Origin: Nanobdellota archaeon
Lineage (GTDB): Archaea > Nanoarchaeota > Nanoarchaeia > Parvarchaeales > Parvarchaeaceae
Assembly (NCBI GenBank): GCA_021852135.1
Contig: JAJZOB010000017.1
Span: forward strand, 1 to 37,078
Reading direction: 5' to 3'
DNA: 37,078 bases
The notes under the pieces were generated by a model, which worked only from the letters and a program-made list of their open reading frames with translations, did not search any database and was not told the DNA's origin. The translations under genes and the position numbers were made by a program. Below are positions 22,988 to 30,442 of this stretch, in pieces (position 1 is the stretch's first letter; every line of letters starts with the position of its first letter).

Positions 22988-23599
22988 TTAAACCAACCTA
23001 ACCTTCTTTGATTTTATTCCCATGGGGGAGCCGTCAATCTTCATTAGTATATCGACTGTTAATTGGTCTTCCTGTTTTGAAAAGTTTATTTCCTCAAGCA
23101 AAGACTCGTTTGCAGGCATGTTTACGAAGGGGAAAAGATAATTTGAAAGGCTTTTAAAAAGCTCTTTCTTACCGTTCTTTTTGAGCATTATAGAAACATT
23201 ATCGCTCATATCCTGCGTTTCAACTATCTTGAAGTAATCGGTGTCAACCACTATATCTGTTATGCTGTCATGTGGCAAACCCTTGAGATCTTCTATTACT
23301 GGGTCAATGTTCTCATCTGAGCCGAATTGCTTTGAAACCGATTTCTGCTGGTTATTCTCTACAAAATCAATAGTTAACTTTACAGCTTTAACAAGGAAAA
23401 GCCTCAATAAAATATTATAAATCTTATATATTTTTATGCTCAAAGGATGCTGAGCCTTTATCTTTATAACGCCATCTTTATATTCAAGGCCTATAGACAC
23501 CTTTTTGTAGGTTATCAAACCACTTATCTTCGAAAGAGGCGTATTTTCTTCGTAAAAGCTCTTTAGTTCATTTACCGCATCAAAAATATCGATTTCCAT
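22988..23599 (-). CDS. Unknown cytosolic protein of the GTPase/roadblock operon, 203 aa
   Basis: I do not recognise this protein. It is 203 residues, soluble, with many beta strands (VSIGLEYKDGVIKIKAQHPL; DQLTVDILMKIDGSPMG), a hydrophobic helix near residues 57-72 (IYKIYNILLRLFLVKAV) that is too mixed for a sure membrane span, and a Lys-rich end. The place in the operon, one base before the KaiC-like gene, makes it a likely component of the same complex. Confidence 0.6.
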   Translation of the reverse strand: MEIDIFDAVNELKSFYEENTPLSKISGLITYKKVSIGLEYKDGVIKIKAQHPLSIKIYKIYNILLRLFLVKAVKLTIDFVENNQQKSVSKQFGSDENIDPVIEDLKGLPHDSITDIVVDTDYFKIVETQDMSDNVSIMLKKNGKKELFKSLSNYLFPFVNMPANESLLEEINFSKQEDQLTVDILMKIDGSPMGIKSKKVRLV

Positions 23600-23637
23600 G
23601 TTATATAATGTACATTAAAGAATTTAAAATTGACATT

Positions 23638-24273
23638 TCAACCAGCACACGCTCCTGTAGGTGAACTTGCAGGGTCATAAAGTATTTTTTCATCGGGAGA
23701 GATGTTTACAGCATTTCCCGAGACTGATTCAATCACTGCAACGTACCCTGCGCACCCCGTGCTTTGATTGAACCACAATGAAATGTTTTTCCCAGTTTCT
23801 ATAGCCACGTAGTTATTGTTAAGGTTCTTTGTATTTACCCAGTCAACGTACTGTTGATTGGTCATAACAATGAAACGAGTAGTTGTAGATGCATTGTATA
23901 ACATGTGAACTTTGAACGTATCCGGTATTGTAAGGAAGGAATATGAATCCGGGCCTAAACTCGTGGGCTCATTCCATATTGTTATGAAAGGTTTGCCCTC
24001 AAAAAATGAGAATGGAAGGGCAGAAACATTCTGGTTATGTATGACCAAAGTGGAATTTGGATAATACGAAAGTATAGAACGGTTTATTATTATGTTGACG
24101 CCGTTATTTGGCAAGCAGAACGGCCCTGAGTTATTCACTGCCAAAGTCTCATTTGAAAAATAACAGGAATTGAAAAGAACTATGTGCGTTTTAAACGCAT
24201 AAAATATGGCTACAAGAATTATTATTAAAAATACTGCCATCAATACATTTGTCAAAGTATGTCTTTTCTTCAT
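23638..24273 (-). CDS. Single-pass membrane protein with outer domain, 211 aa
   Basis: A basic MKKRHTLTN start is followed by one membrane helix (about residues 9-28, with a short IVLFNS extension) and about 180 residues facing outwards. The outer part has many N-glycosylation sequons, strands, and at least four cysteines (NSCYFS, PFCLP, TGCAGY, GACAG) that may form disulfides. It lies in the minus-strand operon between the pilin-like gene and the GTPase parts, so it is a plausible minor pilin or receptor. No known family recognised. Confidence 0.6.
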   Translation of the reverse strand: MKKRHTLTNVLMAVFLIIILVAIFYAFKTHIVLFNSCYFSNETLAVNNSGPFCLPNNGVNIIINRSILSYYPNSTLVIHNQNVSALPFSFFEGKPFITIWNEPTSLGPDSYSFLTIPDTFKVHMLYNASTTTRFIVMTNQQYVDWVNTKNLNNNYVAIETGKNISLWFNQSTGCAGYVAVIESVSGNAVNISPDEKILYDPASSPTGACAG

Positions 24274-24335
24274 TTACTAAAAACAAAGTCAGTAAATAAA
24301 AAGCTTTGGATATTGTATTAGATTATAATTCAAGC

Positions 24336-24725
24336 TTACGGGCAGTTTATAATGCCTGAACCAGTTTGCGCACCTGTTCCTGCCGGTCCCGCTGCAGTAG
24401 TACCGTTGGACAACACTATTGTAACTGTGTCAGTTCCAGGTGGATCTGCCAAATTAGAGTAGCAATTATAAACTCCAGAACCAGAAGGATTGGCTACTGT
24501 ATGCGAACACCACTGTTGAAAACCAAGACTTGCAGGGGTTGTAGTAGAGTAAGTTGAGCATGTTGCTGAGAAAGCTGAAAGAGTGGAACTTGAAGGGGAG
24601 GCCGCGCCTAATCCCTTAAATCCACCCAATACAAATGTAATTAACAGAACTAGGATAAGCAAGCCTACTGCGATAAGTATTATTGTATTAATAGGCAAAC
24701 CCTGTGCTTTTCTGTTTGAAATCAT
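24336..24725 (-). CDS. Pilin-like protein with class III signal peptide, first gene of the GTPase/roadblock operon
   Basis: A 129-residue protein with a clear prepilin-type leader: SNRKAQGLPINT, probably cut before QG, then about 20 hydrophobic residues ending in VLGGFKGLG. The outer part is rich in Ser, Thr, Ala and Gly, with cysteines at TCSTY, WCSH, NCYS and INC at the end, so two disulfides are possible. It would be assembled into a type IV pilus-like filament. It starts the operon, with the membrane protein 62 bases downstream. Confidence 0.75.
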   Translation of the reverse strand: MISNRKAQGLPINTIILIAVGLLILVLLITFVLGGFKGLGAASPSSSTLSAFSATCSTYSTTTPASLGFQQWCSHTVANPSGSGVYNCYSNLADPPGTDTVTIVLSNGTTAAGPAGTGAQTGSGIINCP

Positions 24726-24852
24726 ATTTACATACTAAAATTGATACTATTTAAATATTTCTTTTTCCGGATAAATCCACAAATCAAAAGTTAAGCACCT
24801 TACTTATAAATTAAAGATTTATTAATCTAAACAGACATAAAATACACGTTAT

Positions 24853-25125
24853 ATGTATTTGAGCAGACTTGTCATAGATGCAGTAAAACCCATCGGAGAG
24901 TACAGTATAATAGATCTAGCTAATGACATAGCAAAACATGTAAGGAATGGGGATGTTTTCATAAAGGTTGTAGAGGTAGACATACATACAGAAGGCTTAA
25001 AGGTAGTTATCGAAGGCTCAAAAATAAACTTTGAAGGCATACAGAAGGCCTTGAAGGACAGAGGAGCCGTAATAAACAGCTTAGATGAAGCCACAGTAAG
25101 TTCTAATGGAAAGAGCAAAAAGTAG
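24853..25125 (+). CDS. DUF211 family protein
   Basis: A 90-residue archaeal protein of the DUF211 family, a ferredoxin-like small fold. It matches the family from SRLVIDAVKPIGEYSIIDLANDIAK through VVEVDIHTEGLKVVIEGSKINFEGIQKAL to AVINSLDEATVS, at normal length. The family is widespread in archaea; it assembles into rings in crystal structures, but no reaction is known. The next gene begins within its last codons (20-base overlap), so the two are coupled. Confidence 0.88.
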   Translation: MYLSRLVIDAVKPIGEYSIIDLANDIAKHVRNGDVFIKVVEVDIHTEGLKVVIEGSKINFEGIQKALKDRGAVINSLDEATVSSNGKSKK

Positions 25126-25657
25126 GTATGCAATACTGGGCTTAAGCGATGGATTGTTTCTGGGTTTAGGTATTTCACTGGGTATTTCAGTTTTCCACAG
25201 CTATCAGCTTACATTTGCATCCATTCTGTTAGTAGGAGTAAGCGGCTCGCTGTCCAATTTCTTCTCTGCTTATAACGCTGAAAATTTTGTGTTGGGCCAG
25301 CAGATGAAGGAATACAGAAAGATACTTTTTGCCAAAGAGTATGACCCTAAGAAGATTACAAAGCTAAAAAAAGCTAAAAATCTTAGATATGCTGAGATAG
25401 GCTTTCTCTCCACGTTGTTAGGCAGTGTCATCGTACTTCTGCCTTACTTAGTATATTATTCTTTAAAGATAGCACAAAACGTTACAACTAGCATTATTTC
25501 ACTTGCTTTAAGTTTGGTGATACTTGCATTTATAGGAAGTTACTCTCAGGAAGAAAAAAGACAGAAGATAAAAGAAGGTCTAAAAACCGCAGGCATAGGA
25601 TTGCTTATAGCTGCAATAAGCGCCTTTCTAGGCGTATTGATAAACCTGTTTATTTAG
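25106..25657 (+). CDS. VIT/CCC1-like membrane transporter
   Basis: A 183-residue membrane protein resembling the VIT (vacuolar iron transporter-like) family. RYAILGLSDGLFLGLGISLGIS forms the first helix with its Asp, and GVSGSLSNFFSAYNAE the second conserved helix; a charged loop with KKITKLKKAKN follows, then three more hydrophobic helices. Relatives move iron or manganese. It overlaps DUF211, and other archaea also place these together in my recollection. Its end overlaps the convergent nucleotidyltransferase gene by 8 bases. Confidence 0.75.
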   Translation: MERAKSRYAILGLSDGLFLGLGISLGISVFHSYQLTFASILLVGVSGSLSNFFSAYNAENFVLGQQMKEYRKILFAKEYDPKKITKLKKAKNLRYAEIGFLSTLLGSVIVLLPYLVYYSLKIAQNVTTSIISLALSLVILAFIGSYSQEEKRQKIKEGLKTAGIGLLIAAISAFLGVLINLFI

Positions 25658-26435
25658 ATTTTGCAAGATCTGCCATCTTTGAATTGAATTCTATCCCCTT
25701 TACGATTATTTCCTGGGCTTTTTCTCCGTTTATATCTATTTTTTCACCATGAAACAGCCTTTTCCCAAGCGTGAATATCTCATTGAAATCATCAATTTGT
25801 TTCTTGTTTACCAACCCTCTCCCCTCTAGTTTCGAAAGCATTTCAGGTATTACCTCTGGTGATGGCGGTATATCCCCTTGCCGCATTATTGCAGCCTGTG
25901 CAGAATTTACAACGGCCCAGTACACGTCTGTAACTACAGAAGCAAGTTTAAGCTTTGCGGAATTCATGTATAATTCACTTCTTGTTAGAGAAGCGTATAT
26001 TGACTCCTCTGTAGGCTTTATCTCCCCCATGTTAAGCAAAGCCTGCAACGGTTCAAAATAACCTGTATCTATCAAAGGAACTCCGTATTTCAGAACATTT
26101 ACTGAAACGGGATCAGCAGCTATAACCCCACGCCAGAAGGCAGTCAAAGTTACAAAGTTTATGTGTAATTTAACTTGGCTTTCCTTTACCAGCTTGTCAA
26201 CATCCGAAAATATCAGAGACTGAACGGTTTCATCCAATTTATTTAAAACATCGTCCATTACTACCATTATGTCAACATCACTGTCTTCTGTTTCTTTGCC
26301 TTTGCTATAAGAACCGAATAAAACGATCGTTTTCATTACCTTTGGGTATCTTTCGAATATTCCCTTTGCAAACTTATAAGCTGCATCGTATCCCTTTAAC
26401 TCCAAATGCCCCTTCTCATTGTTTTCTTCCATCAT
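25650..26435 (-). CDS. Nucleotidyltransferase (MNT-type) with helical C-terminal domain
   Basis: A 261-residue protein. The N-terminal domain has VLFGSYSKGKETEDSDVDIMVV: GS at 41-42 and catalytic Asp 53 and 55 of the pol-beta-like fold. The third Asp is not obvious, though KLHINFVTL may be the place where it would be. Residues 130-261 are helical and may be HEPN-like. Stand-alone MNT/HEPN proteins act as toxin-antitoxin or modifying enzymes that transfer nucleotides to proteins or RNA. The gene starts in the stop codon of the Endo IV-like gene (ATGA overlap), so the two are coupled. Confidence 0.8.
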   Translation of the reverse strand: MMEENNEKGHLELKGYDAAYKFAKGIFERYPKVMKTIVLFGSYSKGKETEDSDVDIMVVMDDVLNKLDETVQSLIFSDVDKLVKESQVKLHINFVTLTAFWRGVIAADPVSVNVLKYGVPLIDTGYFEPLQALLNMGEIKPTEESIYASLTRSELYMNSAKLKLASVVTDVYWAVVNSAQAAIMRQGDIPPSPEVIPEMLSKLEGRGLVNKKQIDDFNEIFTLGKRLFHGEKIDINGEKAQEIIVKGIEFNSKMADLAKSK

Positions 26436-28195
26436 GCCATTGGCGCCCCCGAAAAGCTTGAATTGCCTTTATTTTCCATGTAACCTCCCCCCGCGGCAGG
26501 GAATATGCCTGAAAAACCGCCATAGGGAAGCATATCCTGCTTCAACCCAAGATTGGAATAAGAGGAATAATCCCCAACTATAGAAGAATAAGGCTGGCCT
26601 AAATATGAAGGCAAAGATACATAAGGTGTATTGCCATATAAAGGCGCACCCATGTATTGAAGCGATTGAACAGTTCCAGCTTCAAGCCCACCTAATCCTC
26701 CAAACACCTCCATTATTGCTGGAACATCTAGCCCTTTTTCCATCATTGCATCGTAAACCTCCTTTATGGGCGCGTTTCCTTGCCCCAAAGGGAGGTGACT
26801 GTCTTTGTTTCCCATATTGTCGTTCAAGTGATATCTTTTTAGATAATCTCCAGCCGCCTTTGCCATTTCAACTATGTCCTTGTCAGAATACGGTTTACCA
26901 GTATTCGGATTTATGTAGGATTTAAAGACGTTTATATGCCCTATATCAAGGTTTATACCTATCAGGTCGCTGCTTATCTTTTCTGCTTCCTTAAGGGATA
27001 AACGCTGTTTTTCATGAAGCTCCTTTGCGAATTCCTCTCTTGCTATCCTTACTGCTTCTGCGGTGTCCCTTGGATCACTTAGTGACATGTCGGGGGACAT
27101 TGGATTTTCAACGAGTATCATTGGCTTTGATTCAGTATTATTATAAGAAAACATCGCAGCTTTAACTATTCCTTCGGCAGCGAGTTCGGGTGCCTTTTTG
27201 TCATAAGATACGAAACGATTTGGAAGGTTTTTTTCATCTATTTCAAGTTCTGCATACTTTTGATTAAGATTTTTAACCATTTCATCTATATTCCCAATCT
27301 CTCTTTCAACCTTCTTAGATTCACTTCGATACTTGTTTAAGTCGTCGATGGCTATTTTTGGGTCATTTAATTTTGCCCTCAAATTCTCCATCTTAATTCC
27401 TAGCTCCATCTTTTGATATTCAAGATTCCTTAAGCTTATATTGAGGCTTGCTCTCTCTTGATTAAGCTGCTGTGATAAACTCTTTTTATAAAGTTCAACT
27501 GAGCCTTCCGGACTAAGTATGACCTTACCATCATCAGAAACAAATCCAAGTTTTTTATTATCCTTGTTTTCAAACACTTTTTGATAAAAGCTTTCTCCGT
27601 ATAAATCCTTAAACTTTTGCATCGCCAGTCTTTTTCTTTCTTCTTGATCTTTTACTTTGTTTGTATCAATTCCCAATTCAATCTCCTGCTTTGTAACTGG
27701 AATAACTTTGTTTTCCCTTTGGTCATAAACTGAATAAACTAGGCTTTTATCTGGATCTGAAAGATTGTCCGAAGAAGCATGAAAAATAACTGGCATGTTC
27801 TGTCTACCTAGCTTTTTACTTATATCATCGGCAAATTCCAAAGCAGTGCTTATCTCTCTTTCAACAACATGTTCATATAGCTCGGATTTGGCTTTGGATT
27901 GAGGCTCTATCCCTGAAAAGTTTATTGCCCAGGGAGCATGAACACTTAAATCAACATCATTTGTCTTTGCAAGATTTGCTATTGCTTCTCTTTCTGTTTT
28001 ACTGATAGTGTCTGCGGCATTACCCTGCTCCCCACCAAGGCCATATACACTTGCTACATCTATTTCAACCATCCTTGCACCGCTCCTAAGGACCTTGGCA
28101 AACTCCTCTAACTGATTCCTCTCTCCGATAGAAACTCCAAACTGGACCTTATTGAAGGGGTCATTGAACTTACTGTTTAACATATAGTCTGTCAT
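26432..28195 (-). CDS. Endo IV-like TIM-barrel zinc protein with coiled-coil insert
   Basis: A 587-residue protein in the xylose isomerase/endonuclease IV superfamily. All nine Endo IV metal-ligand positions appear to be present in order: H86 (VHAPW), H139 (FHASS), E363 (VENP), D417 and H420 (LDIGH), H456 (HLND), D465 and H467 (DSH) and E496 (MEVF). Between the second and third ligands there is an insert of about 200 residues, with a charged coiled coil at 235-320. After 500 the tail is rich in Gly, Tyr, Ser and Pro. Endo IV is about 280-300 residues, so this is a strongly expanded relative, either a nuclease or a sugar isomerase. Coupled to the nucleotidyltransferase. Confidence 0.75.
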   Translation of the reverse strand: MTDYMLNSKFNDPFNKVQFGVSIGERNQLEEFAKVLRSGARMVEIDVASVYGLGGEQGNAADTISKTEREAIANLAKTNDVDLSVHAPWAINFSGIEPQSKAKSELYEHVVEREISTALEFADDISKKLGRQNMPVIFHASSDNLSDPDKSLVYSVYDQRENKVIPVTKQEIELGIDTNKVKDQEERKRLAMQKFKDLYGESFYQKVFENKDNKKLGFVSDDGKVILSPEGSVELYKKSLSQQLNQERASLNISLRNLEYQKMELGIKMENLRAKLNDPKIAIDDLNKYRSESKKVEREIGNIDEMVKNLNQKYAELEIDEKNLPNRFVSYDKKAPELAAEGIVKAAMFSYNNTESKPMILVENPMSPDMSLSDPRDTAEAVRIAREEFAKELHEKQRLSLKEAEKISSDLIGINLDIGHINVFKSYINPNTGKPYSDKDIVEMAKAAGDYLKRYHLNDNMGNKDSHLPLGQGNAPIKEVYDAMMEKGLDVPAIMEVFGGLGGLEAGTVQSLQYMGAPLYGNTPYVSLPSYLGQPYSSIVGDYSSYSNLGLKQDMLPYGGFSGIFPAAGGGYMENKGNSSFSGAPMA

Positions 28196-28247
28196 AGATT
28201 AGTATGGATAGTTATAAGATAAATGCTTTTTTATTGCTTTTTGCAAA

Positions 28248-28799
28248 TCAGCTTACATTGTAAACATACTTTGAAATTATAGCCGATAAAGCATCTGTAT
28301 CGTTATTTCCTACAATAAGATAACTTCCATCCTTTAGTTTCATTATTACATCGGTGCTGTTTTCTGATGCAACGTATGCTTTATCATTGTTACTAAGTAA
28401 AAAACTGCCTGCATTTATATTTCCAATGCTTGTACCATCAGTTCTTACAGATAAGGTAAGATTACCTGTTTCTATATTGCCTATATATGCTGATTCGATT
28501 TCATTAGAAGTTACATTAACGCTGCCACCATCTATGCTAGATCCAGATACATAGATATAGCCATTTCCTATTTTGACTGTGTATGGAATAGTTAGCAGAA
28601 AAAACAGAACTATCCCTATTATAACAACGGCTGAACCCACCAATATTGTAGTATAAAAAGTATTTTTTATTCCTCTCGTGTTTTCATTCTTTTTCTTGGA
28701 AAAAACCCCAAGAAGGATAACAATTATTCCGATTGCTATAGGTAGAGCAAGTATAAAATTTGTACTACCTGCTGAAATTACAAAGCTGTATACCATCAC
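28248..28799 (-). CDS. Membrane protein with PH-like (bPH) outer domain
   Basis: A 183-residue protein with two membrane helices (about residues 14-32 and 49-71). From about residue 72 the rest is a beta-rich domain: TVKIGNGYIYVSGSS, IESAYIGNIETG, TSIGNINAGSFLLSNNDKAYVAS and GSYLIVGNN. That repeated pattern with INAGSF and KAYV resembles bacterial PH-like domains. Start is at one of two successive ATGs; the first overlaps the zinc-ribbon gene stop by 4 bases. Role unknown. Confidence 0.6.
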   Translation of the reverse strand: MMVYSFVISAGSTNFILALPIAIGIIVILLGVFSKKKNENTRGIKNTFYTTILVGSAVVIIGIVLFFLLTIPYTVKIGNGYIYVSGSSIDGGSVNVTSNEIESAYIGNIETGNLTLSVRTDGTSIGNINAGSFLLSNNDKAYVASENSTDVIMKLKDGSYLIVGNNDTDALSAIISKYVYNVS

Positions 28800-29203
28800 A
28801 TAACTCCTTTATTTATTTTTGCTGGTTTCGGGCCTATTGTCATTATAAGATAAAAAAGATATCCGAATACCCATACAACAGCAAGGGCAATCAAAACGAA
28901 ATGAAGATACAAAGGTTGTATGAAAATGAAGAAAGAGGCACCTGCAAATAAAAGTATAAATGTTGGCAAAAGTAGCATAACCCAGATCTTTGTGCCAATT
29001 CCTAGTTCGGAGCTATCTCCATATGTTTTTAATGATTTATCGGGGCCTTTATTTGTTAAATCAAACTTCTGCAGGGTTTTGCATTTAGGGCAGCGGAATA
29101 TTCTTTTGTTCACAAGTCTTATTGAATGGTAGGAAGCCCCCCGGATATATTCATAGTTAAATCTGTAATTACACTTATAGCATTCACAAACCGCGGTTAC
29201 CAT
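28796..29203 (-). CDS. Zinc-ribbon membrane protein, 135 aa
   Basis: An N-terminal zinc ribbon with CYKC (around residues 8-11) and CPKC (around 38-41) is followed by a short linker and two membrane helices (about 73-93 and 97-121), with a basic tail. The family is not recognised. It is coupled by a 4-base overlap with the PH-like gene, and the two together look like a small membrane complex. Confidence 0.65.
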   Translation of the reverse strand: MVTAVCECYKCNYRFNYEYIRGASYHSIRLVNKRIFRCPKCKTLQKFDLTNKGPDKSLKTYGDSSELGIGTKIWVMLLLPTFILLFAGASFFIFIQPLYLHFVLIALAVVWVFGYLFYLIMTIGPKPAKINKGVM

Positions 29204-29263
29204 AAATTCTAATAATTGCCCTACTTAGAAACTAATGTACAATTTATAATATATTTGTTTCCA

Positions 29264-29737
29264 TTAATCGCCAAATAACCTAACGTGTTCTTTCATCATG
29301 CACCTGTTAAATATTACTGTTATTCCTTTGCTTTCTGCGATTTTTTTAGCTTCATCATTTGAAATTCCTTCCTGCATCCATATCACCTTTGGATTCTTGC
29401 TTATTGCAGCCTGAACAACGGGTAAAACCTTGTCTGAAGGCCTGAAAATATCAACTATTTCCGGGTTTCCTGGAACTGAGGAAATCGAAGGATATGATTT
29501 TTTGCCCAGTATAGAATCAGCATTTGGATTTACAGGAGTCACATCATACCCTTTGCCTATTAAATATTTAGGTATTTCATGGCTGTCTTTTCCTTCCTCC
29601 CTAGACATGCCAACAACGGCTACCTTTTTGTACTTTGAAAGGATATCCTTTACTTCTTGGTCACTGTGATTATCTTTTGGCATTTTCAGTATCTTTTCAT
29701 GTTCTTCGATTGAACATTCCGGATCATTGCTTTCCAT
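29264..29737 (-). CDS. CoA-binding (Rossmann-fold) protein
   Basis: A 157-residue CoA_binding_2 domain protein. After a 25-residue acidic N-terminus, YKKVAVVGMSREEGKDSHEIPKYL is the nucleotide-binding opening, then GYDVTPVNPNADSILGKKSYPSI, VDIFRPSDKVLPVVQAA, KVIWMQEGISNDEA and the RCMMKEH end with the conserved Cys-Met region. Stand-alone members bind CoA or related nucleotides; their roles are unclear. Its gene diverges from the zincin gene with 60 bases between. Confidence 0.9.
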   Translation of the reverse strand: MESNDPECSIEEHEKILKMPKDNHSDQEVKDILSKYKKVAVVGMSREEGKDSHEIPKYLIGKGYDVTPVNPNADSILGKKSYPSISSVPGNPEIVDIFRPSDKVLPVVQAAISKNPKVIWMQEGISNDEAKKIAESKGITVIFNRCMMKEHVRLFGD

Positions 29738-29797
29738 TTAAGTTGAATACATTATAACTATAAAAAGTATTTATAGGGCTTGCATTCATACTAAGAA

Positions 29798-30442
29798 ATG
29801 AAAAATAATTATGACTTTGCGAAAATCACAGAAGACATACACAAGCTAGAAAATATCATAGGAATGTGCTGCGAAGATGCAAAAGGGTATAAGTTTGTAC
29901 CAGGGTCCTTTTCGTATAACATGCACATTGGTAACGAAAACGTGATAGGAATAGACGAAAAGCTTTTATCAGAAGTGGAAACCCTCAGTAAATACAATAA
30001 AAAATATTTGTCCGCGTTAAAGATGACGGTTTATCATGAGATAGGTCACTCCAAGAGCTATAAAAAAGACAGAGAACACACACTAAATGAAGCAATCGCA
30101 GAACTTTATGCCATAAGCAAGGGAAGCATTGACGATTATATTATTGAGATAGCAGTCCTGTCCAACATTGTGGGAGATGAAATTTCTGAATTCAATCAAA
30201 CACTTAAAGAACCAAGGGAGGTAGTGGATTACCTTCTAAAACATGACAGTGCAGACAAATGGAAAGACCCGGAATTTGCTTCTAAATTTTACGGGTATGA
30301 ATTCGTAAAAAATGCAATAGACAAGATAACATTGACCTATAATGAGATATTTGACAGGATAATAAAGGAGAGAGAAAGCATAGATAGTTTAAAAAGAAAG
30401 AACAACCTATTTATTGATAAAGATATGATATCAAGAAAATGA
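29798..30442 (+). CDS. Zincin-like putative metalloprotease
   Basis: A 214-residue soluble protein with HEIGH (residues 80-84) in YHEIGHSK, the zinc-binding HExxH motif of metalloproteases. A helix with HTLNEAIAELYAIS (94-107) follows and could give the third ligand (E98 or E102), as in gluzincins. The C-terminus is helical and Lys-rich. The stop overlaps the ABCE1 start by 4 bases, so expression is linked to ribosome recycling. I do not recognise a named family; a protease is likely but unproven. Confidence 0.65.
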   Translation: MKNNYDFAKITEDIHKLENIIGMCCEDAKGYKFVPGSFSYNMHIGNENVIGIDEKLLSEVETLSKYNKKYLSALKMTVYHEIGHSKSYKKDREHTLNEAIAELYAISKGSIDDYIIEIAVLSNIVGDEISEFNQTLKEPREVVDYLLKHDSADKWKDPEFASKFYGYEFVKNAIDKITLTYNEIFDRIIKERESIDSLKRKNNLFIDKDMISRK

